Part shown: piece by piece, positions 37,301 through 45,351 of the stretch
How the letters are laid out: each line of letters starts with the position of its first letter
Position numbering within the stretch: position 1 is the first letter of the stretch
Source of the DNA: Verrucomicrobiales bacterium
Lineage (GTDB): Bacteria; Verrucomicrobiota; Verrucomicrobiia; Limisphaerales; UBA11320
Length of the DNA stretch: 57,079 nucleotides
Assembly (NCBI GenBank): GCA_016793885.1
Contig: JAEUHE010000107.1
Location: forward strand, 1 to 57,079
Direction: 5' to 3'
Made by a program: the position numbers and the translations under genes
Notes under the pieces: model-generated
What the model saw: only the letters and a program-made list of their open reading frames with translations
Database searches by the model: none
Told to the model about the DNA's origin: nothing

Positions 37301-37818
37301 GCGAACCACGCTCTCCAGATCAGCCAGCCCAAAAATAATCCAAGCGGAGCGCCAAGCAGCAGAACGAGCCACATCAAGTCCAAACCTTCCAACATCCGAT
37401 CCACGCCCAGCCACCAGGGCCTCAGCCCGGGCGTGACTTGGTTATAGAATTTGAGCCGTCGGGTTCGATCCCAGAGCGCGATGCTCACCCCCATCAAGAA
37501 CGCCACCAGAGCAGCCGGCCAGGCTCCCCATTGAGCCAAGATCGACACTGCGAGAGTAAGACAAACCACGGGAGTCACCTGCGTCCACGATGGCCAGGCG
37601 AATGACGGAAACCATCTCCCGGTGCGCTGGTCGTGTATATAGGCAGCATTGCAGCCCGGACACACGATTCGCGGCGGGACGGCCGGCAGGTCCAGACCGC
37701 AGCGACACTTGATGAACGCGGGAAGCTTCAACCTAAACCCGGGAATGAATTGACCACGGATCTCAGGAATGGCACGGATTAAGAAGGGTTTGTGTTGTCC
37801 TTGAGCACGAGTTCGCAC
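37297..37818 (-). CDS. Small membrane protein with zinc-ribbon-like N-terminus
   Basis: Up to 173 aa from a GTG at 37818; function unknown. The frame contains CRCG...CPGC (a possible four-cysteine zinc ribbon, residues about 38-56) followed by two hydrophobic regions: TPVVCLTLAVSILAQWGAWPAALVAFLMGV and MWLVLLLGAPLGLFLGWLIW. The start is doubtful. The first ~29 codons lie inside the dispersed element at 37726-37913, and a TTG at 37731, exactly at the element edge, would give a 144-aa protein that still contains the cysteines. The insertion may therefore have replaced the original start. The 3' end overlaps the convergent PQQ gene by 4 bp. Confidence 0.55.
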   Translation of the reverse strand: MRTRAQGQHKPFLIRAIPEIRGQFIPGFRLKLPAFIKCRCGLDLPAVPPRIVCPGCNAAYIHDQRTGRWFPSFAWPSWTQVTPVVCLTLAVSILAQWGAWPAALVAFLMGVSIALWDRTRRLKFYNQVTPGLRPWWLGVDRMLEGLDLMWLVLLLGAPLGLFLGWLIWRAWFA

Positions 37819-37913
37819 TCCGTCTCAGGGTGATGAGGGTCTTCTTTCCAAGTCTTTGCGGATCCATGTCATCCGCGAAATCCGCGGTTTCCATTCTCCT
37901 GTTTAGGTTCAAG
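37726..37913. repeat. Dispersed element, copy A, with ~50-bp imperfect terminal inverted repeats
   Basis: The left arm (from CTTCAACCTAAAC at 37726, through ACCACGGATCTC, to GGCACGGATT at 37780) pairs with the right arm (37861-37913, reverse complement CTTGAACCTAAAC ... ACCGCGGATTTCGCGGATG). The inner 28 nt match at 20 positions and the outer 22 at about 18. The core (37801-37864) contains CTTGAGCACGAGTTCGC and a 41-nt block ending TTTGCGGATCC that is identical in copy B at 46520-46701, in the same orientation. No transposase is encoded. It resembles a miniature inverted-repeat element. Its right end reaches the stop codon of the phosphodiesterase gene and its left end lies in the small zinc-ribbon gene. 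Confidence 0.8.
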
Positions 37914-39546
37914 GCTTCACGGGAGCGATCTTGCCATTCCCCTCGGTGTAGTAGGTGGCACCCTCGACTTCGTGGATGAGCAGGTACTGGTTCCACTCCA
38001 AAGCTCCGAATCGATACCGGGCCTCCATCTTCCGCTCCTTCACTTCCGGCGCGGGCCCCGCCTCGGCCACCAGGGCTTCGCGCAACACTCGACCGTTCAT
38101 GCGAACCTTGGGTTGAATTCCCAACAGGTGAAGGATCGTGGGGGCGACATCAATGTTTCCGCTGGGGATCTCGCTCACCATCCCTCGCTTGAGATCGGGA
38201 CCGCTGGCCACCAGCGTGTTGTTCATATCGAATTTGCTGAGAGATCCGTGGGTCCCGCCCCCACGACTTCCGCCGGTGGCAATCAGCATGCCCGGCGCCT
38301 CGAACTCGTTCTGATCCGACATCCACCGCATGGAAACCAGGAGATCGGGGCCATGGCCTTCCGTCGGGTAATGAACGCTCGAGAGCGGAAACGTGCCCTC
38401 CAGCTCGGTTCGCGAAAAAATGACCCCGGTAAAGTCGCAGGCCTGCAACGCTCGCGCGGTCGCCCGAACCACATCGGGCTGGCGGTCCGTGACATAGATC
38501 ATCGCCGCCCCGCCCAACCCCACGACCAAGACATCCCCAGGCTCTGGATTCTCTAGTTTCGTAGATGCATTGAGGTTGAAGCGCTTCAACGCGACGACGA
38601 TGTCGGCCGAACGGGTGATGCCCGAGAAACCGTGGTCAGACACGACGAAAATATCGGTCTTCTCATAAATTCCCTTTTCTTTGAGCGCTTTGATGACCTC
38701 GCCAAGATTCTTGTCGCTTGCATCGATCGCGGACAACGATTCCGGGGATCCCACACCCTTCGCATGCTGAGTCACATCAGGATCGCTCAGCCACAGCAGC
38801 GAGTATTTCGGCACACCCTTTTTCCAAAGTCCCCTGGTTAAGGCTTTGGTGGTCCAGCCATCCGATGCCACGTTCGGGGTGGTAAAGGTATCCGGAAAAA
38901 CCTTGTCGTCGTTGACTTTCTTGAGCGGGTCTCCGGTCACCCTCGGCATCACCAGGCCACGTCCCAGAATGACGGAGTTGCTGTGCGCCGGGGTGTCGGT
39001 ACGCCTCGGCTTTCGGTCATGCAGCAAAACCACGCTCTTTGTTCCAGCCACAAACGTGTGATGGCCGGCGTCCTGAATCAACTCGGCCAACGTGTCCGCA
39101 TCCACATATCTCCCTTGCGCCGTCAGGTCCCCGCGTCGGATCGTGTCGAGAACCTCCGACGCCACCGCCGACTGGGTGTTCAGCTCCTCCCGATAGTCAT
39201 TGTTGGCCAAAATACCGCTCGTACCCGGGTGAGTGCCCGTGGCCAGCGCGGTTCCGTTGACAATCGTGGTGCTGATGAAAACGGGGTGGTTGCGGCGAAA
39301 GAATACTCCGTTGGTAGCCAAAGAATAGAGGTTCGGCGCATACTGAGGCGTGATGAAATCAGGCCGCATCCCGTCGAACACGACCACCACGACATGCTCA
39401 GCCTTGCCGGCAGCCACGGCGCTCTCCGCACCGGCGGCCAACAGCAACCCAGCGGCAAACCCGATCCAGCGACGGCACCGCCCACTCAGAGAATCGATGA
39501 GCAGGAGGGGGACAGCGCACACAGCAACGAGAGAGCTTCGAATCAT
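37909..39546 (-). CDS. Exported type I phosphodiesterase/nucleotide pyrophosphatase (alkaline phosphatase fold)
   Basis: 545 aa with an N-terminal export signal (two hydrophobic stretches, the second RWIGFAAGLLLAAGAESAVA). The core has the alkaline phosphatase/NPP fold: VVVVFDGMRPDF supplies a metal-binding Asp, and FISTTIVNGTALATGTHPGT contains the nucleophile Thr. IFVVSDHGFSGI and YPTEGHGPDLLVSM supply the later metal ligands (Asp-His and His). Length and motif order fit secreted NPP-like phosphodiesterases; phosphonate or nucleotide-type diesters would be the usual substrates, but the window does not say which. The stop codon lies at the edge of dispersed element A and the upstream side faces the element at 39693-40134, so both flanks have been remodelled by repeats. 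Confidence 0.85.
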   Translation of the reverse strand: MIRSSLVAVCAVPLLLIDSLSGRCRRWIGFAAGLLLAAGAESAVAAGKAEHVVVVVFDGMRPDFITPQYAPNLYSLATNGVFFRRNHPVFISTTIVNGTALATGTHPGTSGILANNDYREELNTQSAVASEVLDTIRRGDLTAQGRYVDADTLAELIQDAGHHTFVAGTKSVVLLHDRKPRRTDTPAHSNSVILGRGLVMPRVTGDPLKKVNDDKVFPDTFTTPNVASDGWTTKALTRGLWKKGVPKYSLLWLSDPDVTQHAKGVGSPESLSAIDASDKNLGEVIKALKEKGIYEKTDIFVVSDHGFSGITRSADIVVALKRFNLNASTKLENPEPGDVLVVGLGGAAMIYVTDRQPDVVRATARALQACDFTGVIFSRTELEGTFPLSSVHYPTEGHGPDLLVSMRWMSDQNEFEAPGMLIATGGSRGGGTHGSLSKFDMNNTLVASGPDLKRGMVSEIPSGNIDVAPTILHLLGIQPKVRMNGRVLREALVAEAGPAPEVKERKMEARYRFGALEWNQYLLIHEVEGATYYTEGNGKIAPVKP

Positions 39547-39692
39547 AAGTTACCGACGTTTCTAAGCGGCTCCCATTCAATTTCCAACGCTTTTCAGGCG
39601 CTCCGCCGAGGTTCCCTGACGGAACCCATCACAAGATCGGTTTAGTGAAAGGCAAAAGCTACATACTACCATCCAGGGAACAAGGAAGATTG
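39547..39692. other. Upstream region of the phosphodiesterase gene
   Basis: About 145 nt, likely to hold the promoter of the minus-strand phosphodiesterase gene. No convincing promoter boxes or operator were found. Confidence 0.4.
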
Positions 39693-40134
39693 GAGCGGGA
39701 ACACGTCCCCGTCTTTACCTCCAAAAATGGGGACTAGACAAGCTGGGCAACGACGGCCTTTCTCACTTTGTCGGCAAGGCCCGAACCCGCAGGGTTCAAA
39801 GAAATTTAGCCGGGGGTGCTCGCACCCCCGGAACTGTTAAAAGTACGGAGCATCGCGTAGCGATGCCACTGGCTTCTGAGACTTGCGTCAACCGCTTCAA
39901 GGAACCTAATCACTTCGTCAGCCCATTGGCCGACGGGTGGCACGCCTTTCAGGGTGCTGTTTATTGGGGGGCCGACAGACCGGGGGTGTCGCTGCGCTCC
40001 ACGCCCCGGATCATCTCTTTGAACCCGCAGGGTTCTCGGCTTCGGCATCAGGACCTCACGCGAACACGTGAGGATCCCCTGCAACTTGTCTAGCGCCCAT
40101 TCTTGGAGGTAATGCTGAGAACACGTTCCCGCTC
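39693..40134. repeat. ~440-bp element bounded by 55-bp imperfect inverted repeats
   Basis: The left arm (39693-39747, beginning GAGCGGGAAC and containing TTACCTCCAA and CTAGACAAG) matches the reverse complement of the right arm (40079-40134) at roughly 42 of 54 positions. The interior is a chain of palindromes: GAACCCGCAGGGTTC at 39783-39797 and again at 40021-40035, CCGGGGGTGC/GCACCCCCGG at 39810-39831, GCATCGC/GCGATGC near 39850, and CCTCACG/CGTGAGG at 40053-40072. No protein is encoded that I trust; the 92-codon minus-strand frame inside is probably incidental. The right end coincides with the stop codon of the isochorismatase-fold gene. Looks like a non-autonomous mobile or structured-RNA element. 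Confidence 0.75.
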
Positions 40135-41752
40135 ACTTGATCAAGAATCCGGCCTCAGCCCAGTTCGCAAAATCCTCCCGACTGCCATCCCCGGCGTCCA
40201 TCGCGGCCAGAGTAATGATCTTGGATCCAGGCGGGATGGGAACATCGAAGCGCCACGCCAATGACAATACCCGCATCACTGGGCTGGCGGCAGCTTCCTT
40301 CCCGTCGATGAAAACCTTAAAGACCACGCTTTGATGCATCGCCAGGTTGGAGCCGTTGCTCACACGAACCAAGTTCTCGTCCCCGCCCGCCAACCCGACG
40401 AACCGCCGATACTCCGGCTTCAATTCGTACGTAAGCGCGCACGGGGCATGCACGCCCATTCCGCGCGTGTAGACTTGGCGGTTGATGCGGAGCTCCTGTC
40501 CTAGGTTGGACCTGTCCTTCTGGGGCGGCCTGGTCTGTCCTGAATAGCGAACCGTTCCCCCATAAGTATGGCCAAATCCAACACTTCGAATCGGCTGCAG
40601 ATCCCCGATCAAGACATCGGGCGCCGGAGGAAACGGCCCGAGGTGAGCAAAGCTGGCCTCCGATTCCGAGCAGACCGCCTTGCCTTGGCGAAACGCAGAA
40701 GCTCGGAGTTCGGTGCTGGAAGAAATCACGAAGGGCTTTTCGTAAAGGGTGGAGCCAGGCCCTGGCGCGCTTCCATCCAGGGTGTAACGGACCTCCGCAC
40801 CGGGTTGCAGTGGCGTGGTCAAGGTCACCGTGACAGATTGCTCGAACAGATGCGGACGATGCCGGGTTCCCCACGGGGTGACGCGCACCGGATCGAGCAC
40901 CCATCCCCGATCCCAAAGACCAAGACCCAGCAACTCCTGCTCGAAATGAATGGTGGCCGCCAGATGTTTCTCAAAGTGTTCCACGACCTGCTCGGTGTTC
41001 AAGTCAGGTGTGAAATTTCGGGTGGGGTCATAGCCTGGGTGAGCGTCCGTCATGTCGCGAGCGAGCACACATTTAAGCCCGGCCGACTTCATGGCCCGCA
41101 ATCCCATGGGCTTGCCTAGCAGGCAGACCTGGGTGTGAAAGCCGACGTAGATGAGATGGGTGATGCCCTGCTGCTGACAAATCGCATACACCTCCGCCTG
41201 CGTATCAGGCATCCAATCCGCACCGCCCAACTTCAAAGCCGGGTGCATGCCATCCCATCCGTAATTCCCGGCGCAGCGTTCTTTTCCACAAGCACACCCG
41301 CCAGCGTCCGGAACCGGAGGACAGGTCACATTCATGACATTCGGAACGACTACCTTGGGCAGCGCAAAAACGGCCTCGCGTTGCGCATATCCGGCATAGT
41401 TCTCAACCACGTCACTCGGACAGAGCATGACGGTCATCCCGAGAGACCGGGCCGCCTCCAATGCCCGGTTGATCCGCGGCACAATTGCATCCACGCGCAT
41501 GGTCGCCGTCTTGCACCAATGATAGTTCCATACGTCGACCGCGATGACCCCGATGCGCCGGCTGTCAACCCGCTCGCGCGTCAAAATAACTTTCCCAGTC
41601 TCCGGGTCCCGTGTTTGCAGCGTGAGTTCGATCTCCCGCGCCGCCCCGATTTCCGGCAGCAGCGACATCAGGCCGAGCAAAATAAACACCCAGGACCTCT
41701 GAGAGCGCGCAGCGGAAGCGATCAGGTGCAGAAATGGCATGGACGGCACCAT
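40133..41752 (-). CDS. Exported isochorismatase-fold hydrolase with chitobiase-type and NPCBM domains
   Basis: 539 aa from the ATG at 41752, chosen because a signal peptide follows (SWVFILLGLMSLLPEIGAA); the frame continues to an ATG at 41914 that would put 54 poor-looking residues ahead of it. Domain 1 is a cysteine hydrolase of the isochorismatase fold: GVIAVDVWNYHWC with the acidic residue and YVGFHTQVCLLGKP with the nucleophile Cys. Domain 2 is a chitobiase/beta-hexosaminidase C-terminal-type sandwich (VRYTLDGSAPGPGSTLY, ELRASAFRQG). Domain 3 is an NPCBM-type galactose-binding domain (YTRGMGVHAPCALTYEL, KVFIDGKEAAAS). An exported isochorismatase-like enzyme with carbohydrate-binding modules is unusual. 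Amide or ester hydrolysis on a glycan-linked substrate is inferred. Confidence 0.78.
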   Translation of the reverse strand: MVPSMPFLHLIASAARSQRSWVFILLGLMSLLPEIGAAREIELTLQTRDPETGKVILTRERVDSRRIGVIAVDVWNYHWCKTATMRVDAIVPRINRALEAARSLGMTVMLCPSDVVENYAGYAQREAVFALPKVVVPNVMNVTCPPVPDAGGCACGKERCAGNYGWDGMHPALKLGGADWMPDTQAEVYAICQQQGITHLIYVGFHTQVCLLGKPMGLRAMKSAGLKCVLARDMTDAHPGYDPTRNFTPDLNTEQVVEHFEKHLAATIHFEQELLGLGLWDRGWVLDPVRVTPWGTRHRPHLFEQSVTVTLTTPLQPGAEVRYTLDGSAPGPGSTLYEKPFVISSSTELRASAFRQGKAVCSESEASFAHLGPFPPAPDVLIGDLQPIRSVGFGHTYGGTVRYSGQTRPPQKDRSNLGQELRINRQVYTRGMGVHAPCALTYELKPEYRRFVGLAGGDENLVRVSNGSNLAMHQSVVFKVFIDGKEAAASPVMRVLSLAWRFDVPIPPGSKIITLAAMDAGDGSREDFANWAEAGFLIK

Positions 41753-42055
41753 AATCGGGGCGCACGGGTAATCGAGGAAAAAGAGAACCTGGGGGAGCGG
41801 TGGGATATCAATGACCTCCGGCGGAGCCGGAGTTATGGCGGAGGGTGAGCCGCTCAAAGCGGCTCCTTGTTGCCACCACGGCCGACTCATCGATGCTCTG
41901 CCGTGGGAAGCCATGCCCCCACTACCGCGCGCAGCGTCTCGTCACGGCGGTAGGGAGAGACTTGATCGAGGATCGATCCGACTAAGTTTATGGTTCCGTT
42001 TTCCGTCGAGCCCTATTCAAGGTCTTGGTTCCTCATCGCGTATTCGGCGACGCGA
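41753..42055. other. Intergenic stretch with two perfect hairpins
   Basis: CTCCGGC/GCCGGAG (41816-41832) and GAGCCGCT/AGCGGCTC (41847-41865) are perfect short stems, 15 nt apart, in the leader of the isochorismatase-fold gene. Nothing else is recognised. They could be part of a dispersed palindromic repeat or fold in the leader RNA. Confidence 0.45.
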
Positions 42056-43000
42056 CTAAGCCACGGCCCGGTGGCAGACCGAACGAAGCCCGTCAATGAC
42101 TGCGGAATGGCGCTCAGCTTCTCCGCCAGGCGGCCACCATTCAGTCAGTTGCTGCAGGACGGTAACTAACATCGTCTCCACATCCCAGCCACGCAGCGAA
42201 GGAGGTAAATCCAAAAGTTCCCGCACACGATCGATCTGAACCGATAGCTTGTCCTGATCGGCCTTGGGATCCGAGCTGAGGGCCGTTACTTTGAATGCGA
42301 AGTCGGTCAACCGAATGATCTCGTCCTCATAGGTGAATGGGGCCGCGGTGATGAGATAGGAAGGGCATTCGGACAGACAGCTGCTGAGGACGCGCGGAAG
42401 TCGACCGGCGATGAAGAGGTGCTGGCTCAGTTCGAGAGGAGCGAGCCCGAAAATCGCCACGTAGCGTTCGTCGTCATCCAAGGCGACGGCCAAGGATCGC
42501 GCTTCGGCAGCGTCCTCCCGAACAATTCCGGCCAGCATCAGGCGGCTGTAGTTTCGGAGGATGGCGCAGACCATTCCGAGCTCAGAATCACAAGGCGCCT
42601 GGCGCCGCGCCAGTTCGCGAACCAGCAACCCGCTCGCCAGCGCCAGCGCCTCCGCGTCCCGCTGGGCTAACGCGGAGACCTGCAATCGAAAACACCGCTC
42701 CACCATCAACGAGAGAGCCAGCCGGGAGACCCGGTCCAGGCCCACGTTCGCCACGGCGCTTTCCGGGCTATCAATCAGCGTCCCTTGCGGGTTGTACGCC
42801 ACCAGGTTGACCGTCTGCTTCATCAGGGGCCAGATGCCACCGTCGAAAATGATGTGGGCCAGGGACTCGACCGAATCAGGTCGGGAGGGCGAAATCAAGC
42901 CGAGCAACGCGCGTAGTGACTCCGCGCACTCGTCACCGCAGTGATCCAAACGCCCCCGCAGGTGCTCGAGAGCGTGAGTTGGCGTGAAGGTGGATGGCAT
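42056..43000 (-). CDS. HDOD-like signalling protein
   Basis: 314 aa, cytoplasmic, no signal peptide or membrane helix. The middle is helical with the pattern of an HDOD (HD-related output) domain: LAHIIFDGGIWPLMKQTVNLV, ESAVANVGLDRVSRLALSLM, VRELARRQAPCDSELGMVCA. The catalytic His-Asp pair of true HD hydrolases is not obvious, as expected for HDOD. Such domains bind partners or nucleotides in bacterial signalling and motility. No partner domain (GGDEF, receiver) is attached, and no signalling genes are adjacent. Family call by eye; moderate certainty. Confidence 0.6.
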   Translation of the reverse strand: MPSTFTPTHALEHLRGRLDHCGDECAESLRALLGLISPSRPDSVESLAHIIFDGGIWPLMKQTVNLVAYNPQGTLIDSPESAVANVGLDRVSRLALSLMVERCFRLQVSALAQRDAEALALASGLLVRELARRQAPCDSELGMVCAILRNYSRLMLAGIVREDAAEARSLAVALDDDERYVAIFGLAPLELSQHLFIAGRLPRVLSSCLSECPSYLITAAPFTYEDEIIRLTDFAFKVTALSSDPKADQDKLSVQIDRVRELLDLPPSLRGWDVETMLVTVLQQLTEWWPPGGEAERHSAVIDGLRSVCHRAVA

Positions 43001-43139
43001 GATGGTTCAAAGTGCGGCCGAGCTCGACAAGGAATTGGAGGAACTTTAAGTCCCCAATGCCACGAACAAGCTATCGGCACCTTCACGCGACGCTGAAGCC
43101 TTCGGCCGGATCACCGCCCTTGCTATGTAAAAAAAGAAA

Positions 43140-43165
43140 AGCGGCGCGCTGCATCACGCGCCGCT
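43140..43165 (-). terminator. Rho-independent terminator
   Basis: On the minus strand AGCGGCGCG / CGCGCCGCT forms a 9-bp stem with an 8-nt loop, followed by TTTTCTTTTTTT (43128-43139 on the plus strand as A-rich). It lies 110 nt past the stop of the 92-aa gene ending at 43277, so it should end that gene's transcript. Confidence 0.85.
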
Positions 43166-43276
43166 GGTAGGTTTCGAGGTGGATTGTTTGCTCCTGAGAA
43201 GCTGCAGGCCGGGAAAGAGTCAGCTCAATCCCAGCCCGCCACAGGAGCGCTCCTTAGAGAATCATGGATGAGCGTC

Positions 43277-43555
43277 TCAAGCGACCAGAGGTTCTGACGG
43301 CGCAACCGAGACCGCCACCTCTCGTTTCAGAACTGCCTCCAACGCCTGCTCAATTCGGGCGCGCGCCTCCTCGGACAGAGCGAAGCCGGGCTCGTTCCAG
43401 AAGAGCTCGCTCAAGGAGGCCTCCGCGGGCTCGATGGGCTGGGACGGAACCAGCTGGCAGAGGGAAGCGTGATGCCCCGACGCCGCTGCGGGCTGCATGC
43501 TGGGCTTGGGAGTAATCCAGCGCCCTTTCGGATAAGCATTGAATGAAGGATTCAT
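43277..43555 (-). CDS. Small protein of unknown function
   Basis: 92 aa. There is no recognisable family. The sequence is proline-rich in the middle (LVPSQPIEPAEASLSELFW), then helical and charged (SEEARARIEQALEAVLKREV). No signal peptide or membrane helix. No strong ribosome binding site precedes the ATG at 43555. The main argument that it is real is the strong minus-strand terminator at 43140-43165, 110 nt downstream, with no other gene in between that could use it. Confidence 0.45.
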   Translation of the reverse strand: MNPSFNAYPKGRWITPKPSMQPAAASGHHASLCQLVPSQPIEPAEASLSELFWNEPGFALSEEARARIEQALEAVLKREVAVSVAPSEPLVA

Positions 43556-43671
43556 ACCGTCGGCTCAGTTGATTTAGCTCAAGCGATCGTCATTTCGATC
43601 GTCGCGCTATCCTTAGCCCACCCTTCCCCATTCCGACAATACGACTTAAGTGGTATCTGGCCGTGCCCCGG

Positions 43672-45135
43672 TCAGGCCCCGCCCCGGGTGGCGGCATACG
43701 CGGCCAAGGCGTCAGCCCGGGCGGTGGCATGTTCCACCATCGGACGCGGGTAGGTCTTGCCCAAGACCACGCCCAGGTCGCGAAGCTCGGCGGCGGGCGC
43801 GGCCCAAGGCTGATGGATCCAGTGGGCCGGTAGCCGAGCGAGCTCGGGAACCCAAGTCCGCACGTAAGTTCCCTCAGGGTCGAATTTCTCGCCCTGGCTG
43901 ACCGGATTGAAAATGCGGAAGAATGGTGCGGCGTCCGCGCCGCAGCCAGCCGTCCACTGCCACCCCAGGGTATTGCTCGCCAGATCGGCGTCCACCAAGG
44001 TATCCCAGAACCAGCGGGCCCCCTCCTGCCAAGGCAGCAGGAGATGCTTGACCAGAAAAGAAGCCACCACCATGCGGACGCGATTATGCATCCATCCCGT
44101 CTTCCAAAGCTGACGCATGCCGGCATCCACCAAAGGATAGCCGGTTTGGCCCCGCTGCCACGCGCGTAGCGCAGCAGCATCGGGACGCCAGGGAAAGCGC
44201 GAGAACTCCGGCCGCAACGGGGCAAGGGGCGTGTCAGGAAAGTGGTACAGCAGGTGAAACGCGAATTCGCGCCAGCCCACCTCCGTCAAAAACCTCGATT
44301 CCTGCCACTGCGTCGAGGAAGTCCCCGACGCCGCTGCGATCGCCGCCGCAGCGAGCCAGATCTGTCGCGGGCTGATTTCTCCGAAGTGCAAATGTGGGGA
44401 GAGGCGCGATGTCCCCTCCCGGTCAGGGCGGTCCCGATCGTGGGCGTAGGCCCCCTCCCGTTGACTTAGGAACTGGTTCAGAAGCGCCTGTGCCCCCCGC
44501 TCGCCTGGAGACCAAACGGGGGTAAAACCTGCGGCCCAATCGATCCTGGGCTCGAGTCCCAGGTCCGTGATCGTCAGGCTTTGAACCGGCCGATCCACGG
44601 GAACTAGGGAGGCCGGAGGCCGTAGTGCCGCCGGCGGTTCCAGTTCCGACCGACATGCGCGCCAGAAGGGGGTGAAGACCTGATACGGCCCTCCGGTCTT
44701 CGTCTTGACCGTCCATGGTTCCCGAAGCAGCGACCCGTTAAAGCTTTCCGCTTCGATGCCCAAGGCCCTCAACCCTTCCTTGACCCCGCGATCGCGCGCG
44801 ATGATCGCGGGTTCATACCGTCGATTCCAAACGACCGCCGTCGCGCCCGTCTCCCGAACCAGTTGACGGAGAACTTCCAAAGCCAAGCCTCGTCGCACGA
44901 TCAAGGGGGTGCCCAAACTCACCAGGGATTGACGGAGCGAACCCAGGGACTGATGCAGCCACCATTTCGAAGCACCCCCCAGGGGCCACTCGCCTTCTTC
45001 TTCCGGACCCCAGATAAACACGGGAAGAACTGAACCGCCTCGCTGGGATGCGGCATAAATTGCCGGGTTATCCGTGAGACGAAGATCCGTCCGGAACCAA
45101 ACGATCGTTGTATTGTTTCGAGTCACCGGGTTCAT
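43672..45135 (-). CDS. phrB: Deoxyribodipyrimidine photolyase (cryptochrome/photolyase family)
   Basis: 487 aa from the ATG at 45135 (a TTG nine codons earlier is less likely). N-terminal photolyase domain: TTIVWFRTDLRLTDNPAIY, VLPVFIWGP, VVWNRRYEP. C-terminal FAD-binding domain: RLSPHLHFGEISPRQIW, WREFAFHLLYHFPDTP, GYPLVDAGMRQLWKTGWMHN, RMVVASFLVKHLLLPWQEGA, WFWDTLVDADLASNTLGWQW. These are the hallmarks of class I CPD photolyases. The enzyme repairs UV-induced pyrimidine dimers using blue light, with FAD and an antenna cofactor. Length is usual for the class. It stands alone. Confidence 0.93.
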   Translation of the reverse strand: MNPVTRNNTTIVWFRTDLRLTDNPAIYAASQRGGSVLPVFIWGPEEEGEWPLGGASKWWLHQSLGSLRQSLVSLGTPLIVRRGLALEVLRQLVRETGATAVVWNRRYEPAIIARDRGVKEGLRALGIEAESFNGSLLREPWTVKTKTGGPYQVFTPFWRACRSELEPPAALRPPASLVPVDRPVQSLTITDLGLEPRIDWAAGFTPVWSPGERGAQALLNQFLSQREGAYAHDRDRPDREGTSRLSPHLHFGEISPRQIWLAAAAIAAASGTSSTQWQESRFLTEVGWREFAFHLLYHFPDTPLAPLRPEFSRFPWRPDAAALRAWQRGQTGYPLVDAGMRQLWKTGWMHNRVRMVVASFLVKHLLLPWQEGARWFWDTLVDADLASNTLGWQWTAGCGADAAPFFRIFNPVSQGEKFDPEGTYVRTWVPELARLPAHWIHQPWAAPAAELRDLGVVLGKTYPRPMVEHATARADALAAYAATRGGA

Positions 45136-45351
45136 AGATAGCGAGGAGGTTCGGTTCGGCAACCTTTTCTAGTAGGGGGGCAAGGGGTGTGATGAGTTCC
45201 GAGATGCGATGTGCCTCCTTAAAAGCTTGGGATGAGAATTGCAAAATCGCGTCGCGGAGCCCCTGACCGGGGTCGTTACCAGACTGTCTCATTTCGCGGC
45301 GGCAGTCTATTTTCACTGGCGTCTTCCCCGGAAATCCTTTACACTTCGTCC

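Noticed and set aside
39806-40084. 92-codon minus-strand frame inside the ~440-bp element
   Set aside because: Its codons are made of the palindromic repeats themselves and no start signal or similarity supports it. The region is better explained as a structured element.
45068-45316. 82-codon minus-strand frame just upstream of the photolyase start
   Set aside because: It has a helix-like stretch, but it overlaps the first ~70 bases of the photolyase gene in another frame and has no ribosome binding site. I could not decide, so it is left out of the gene list.
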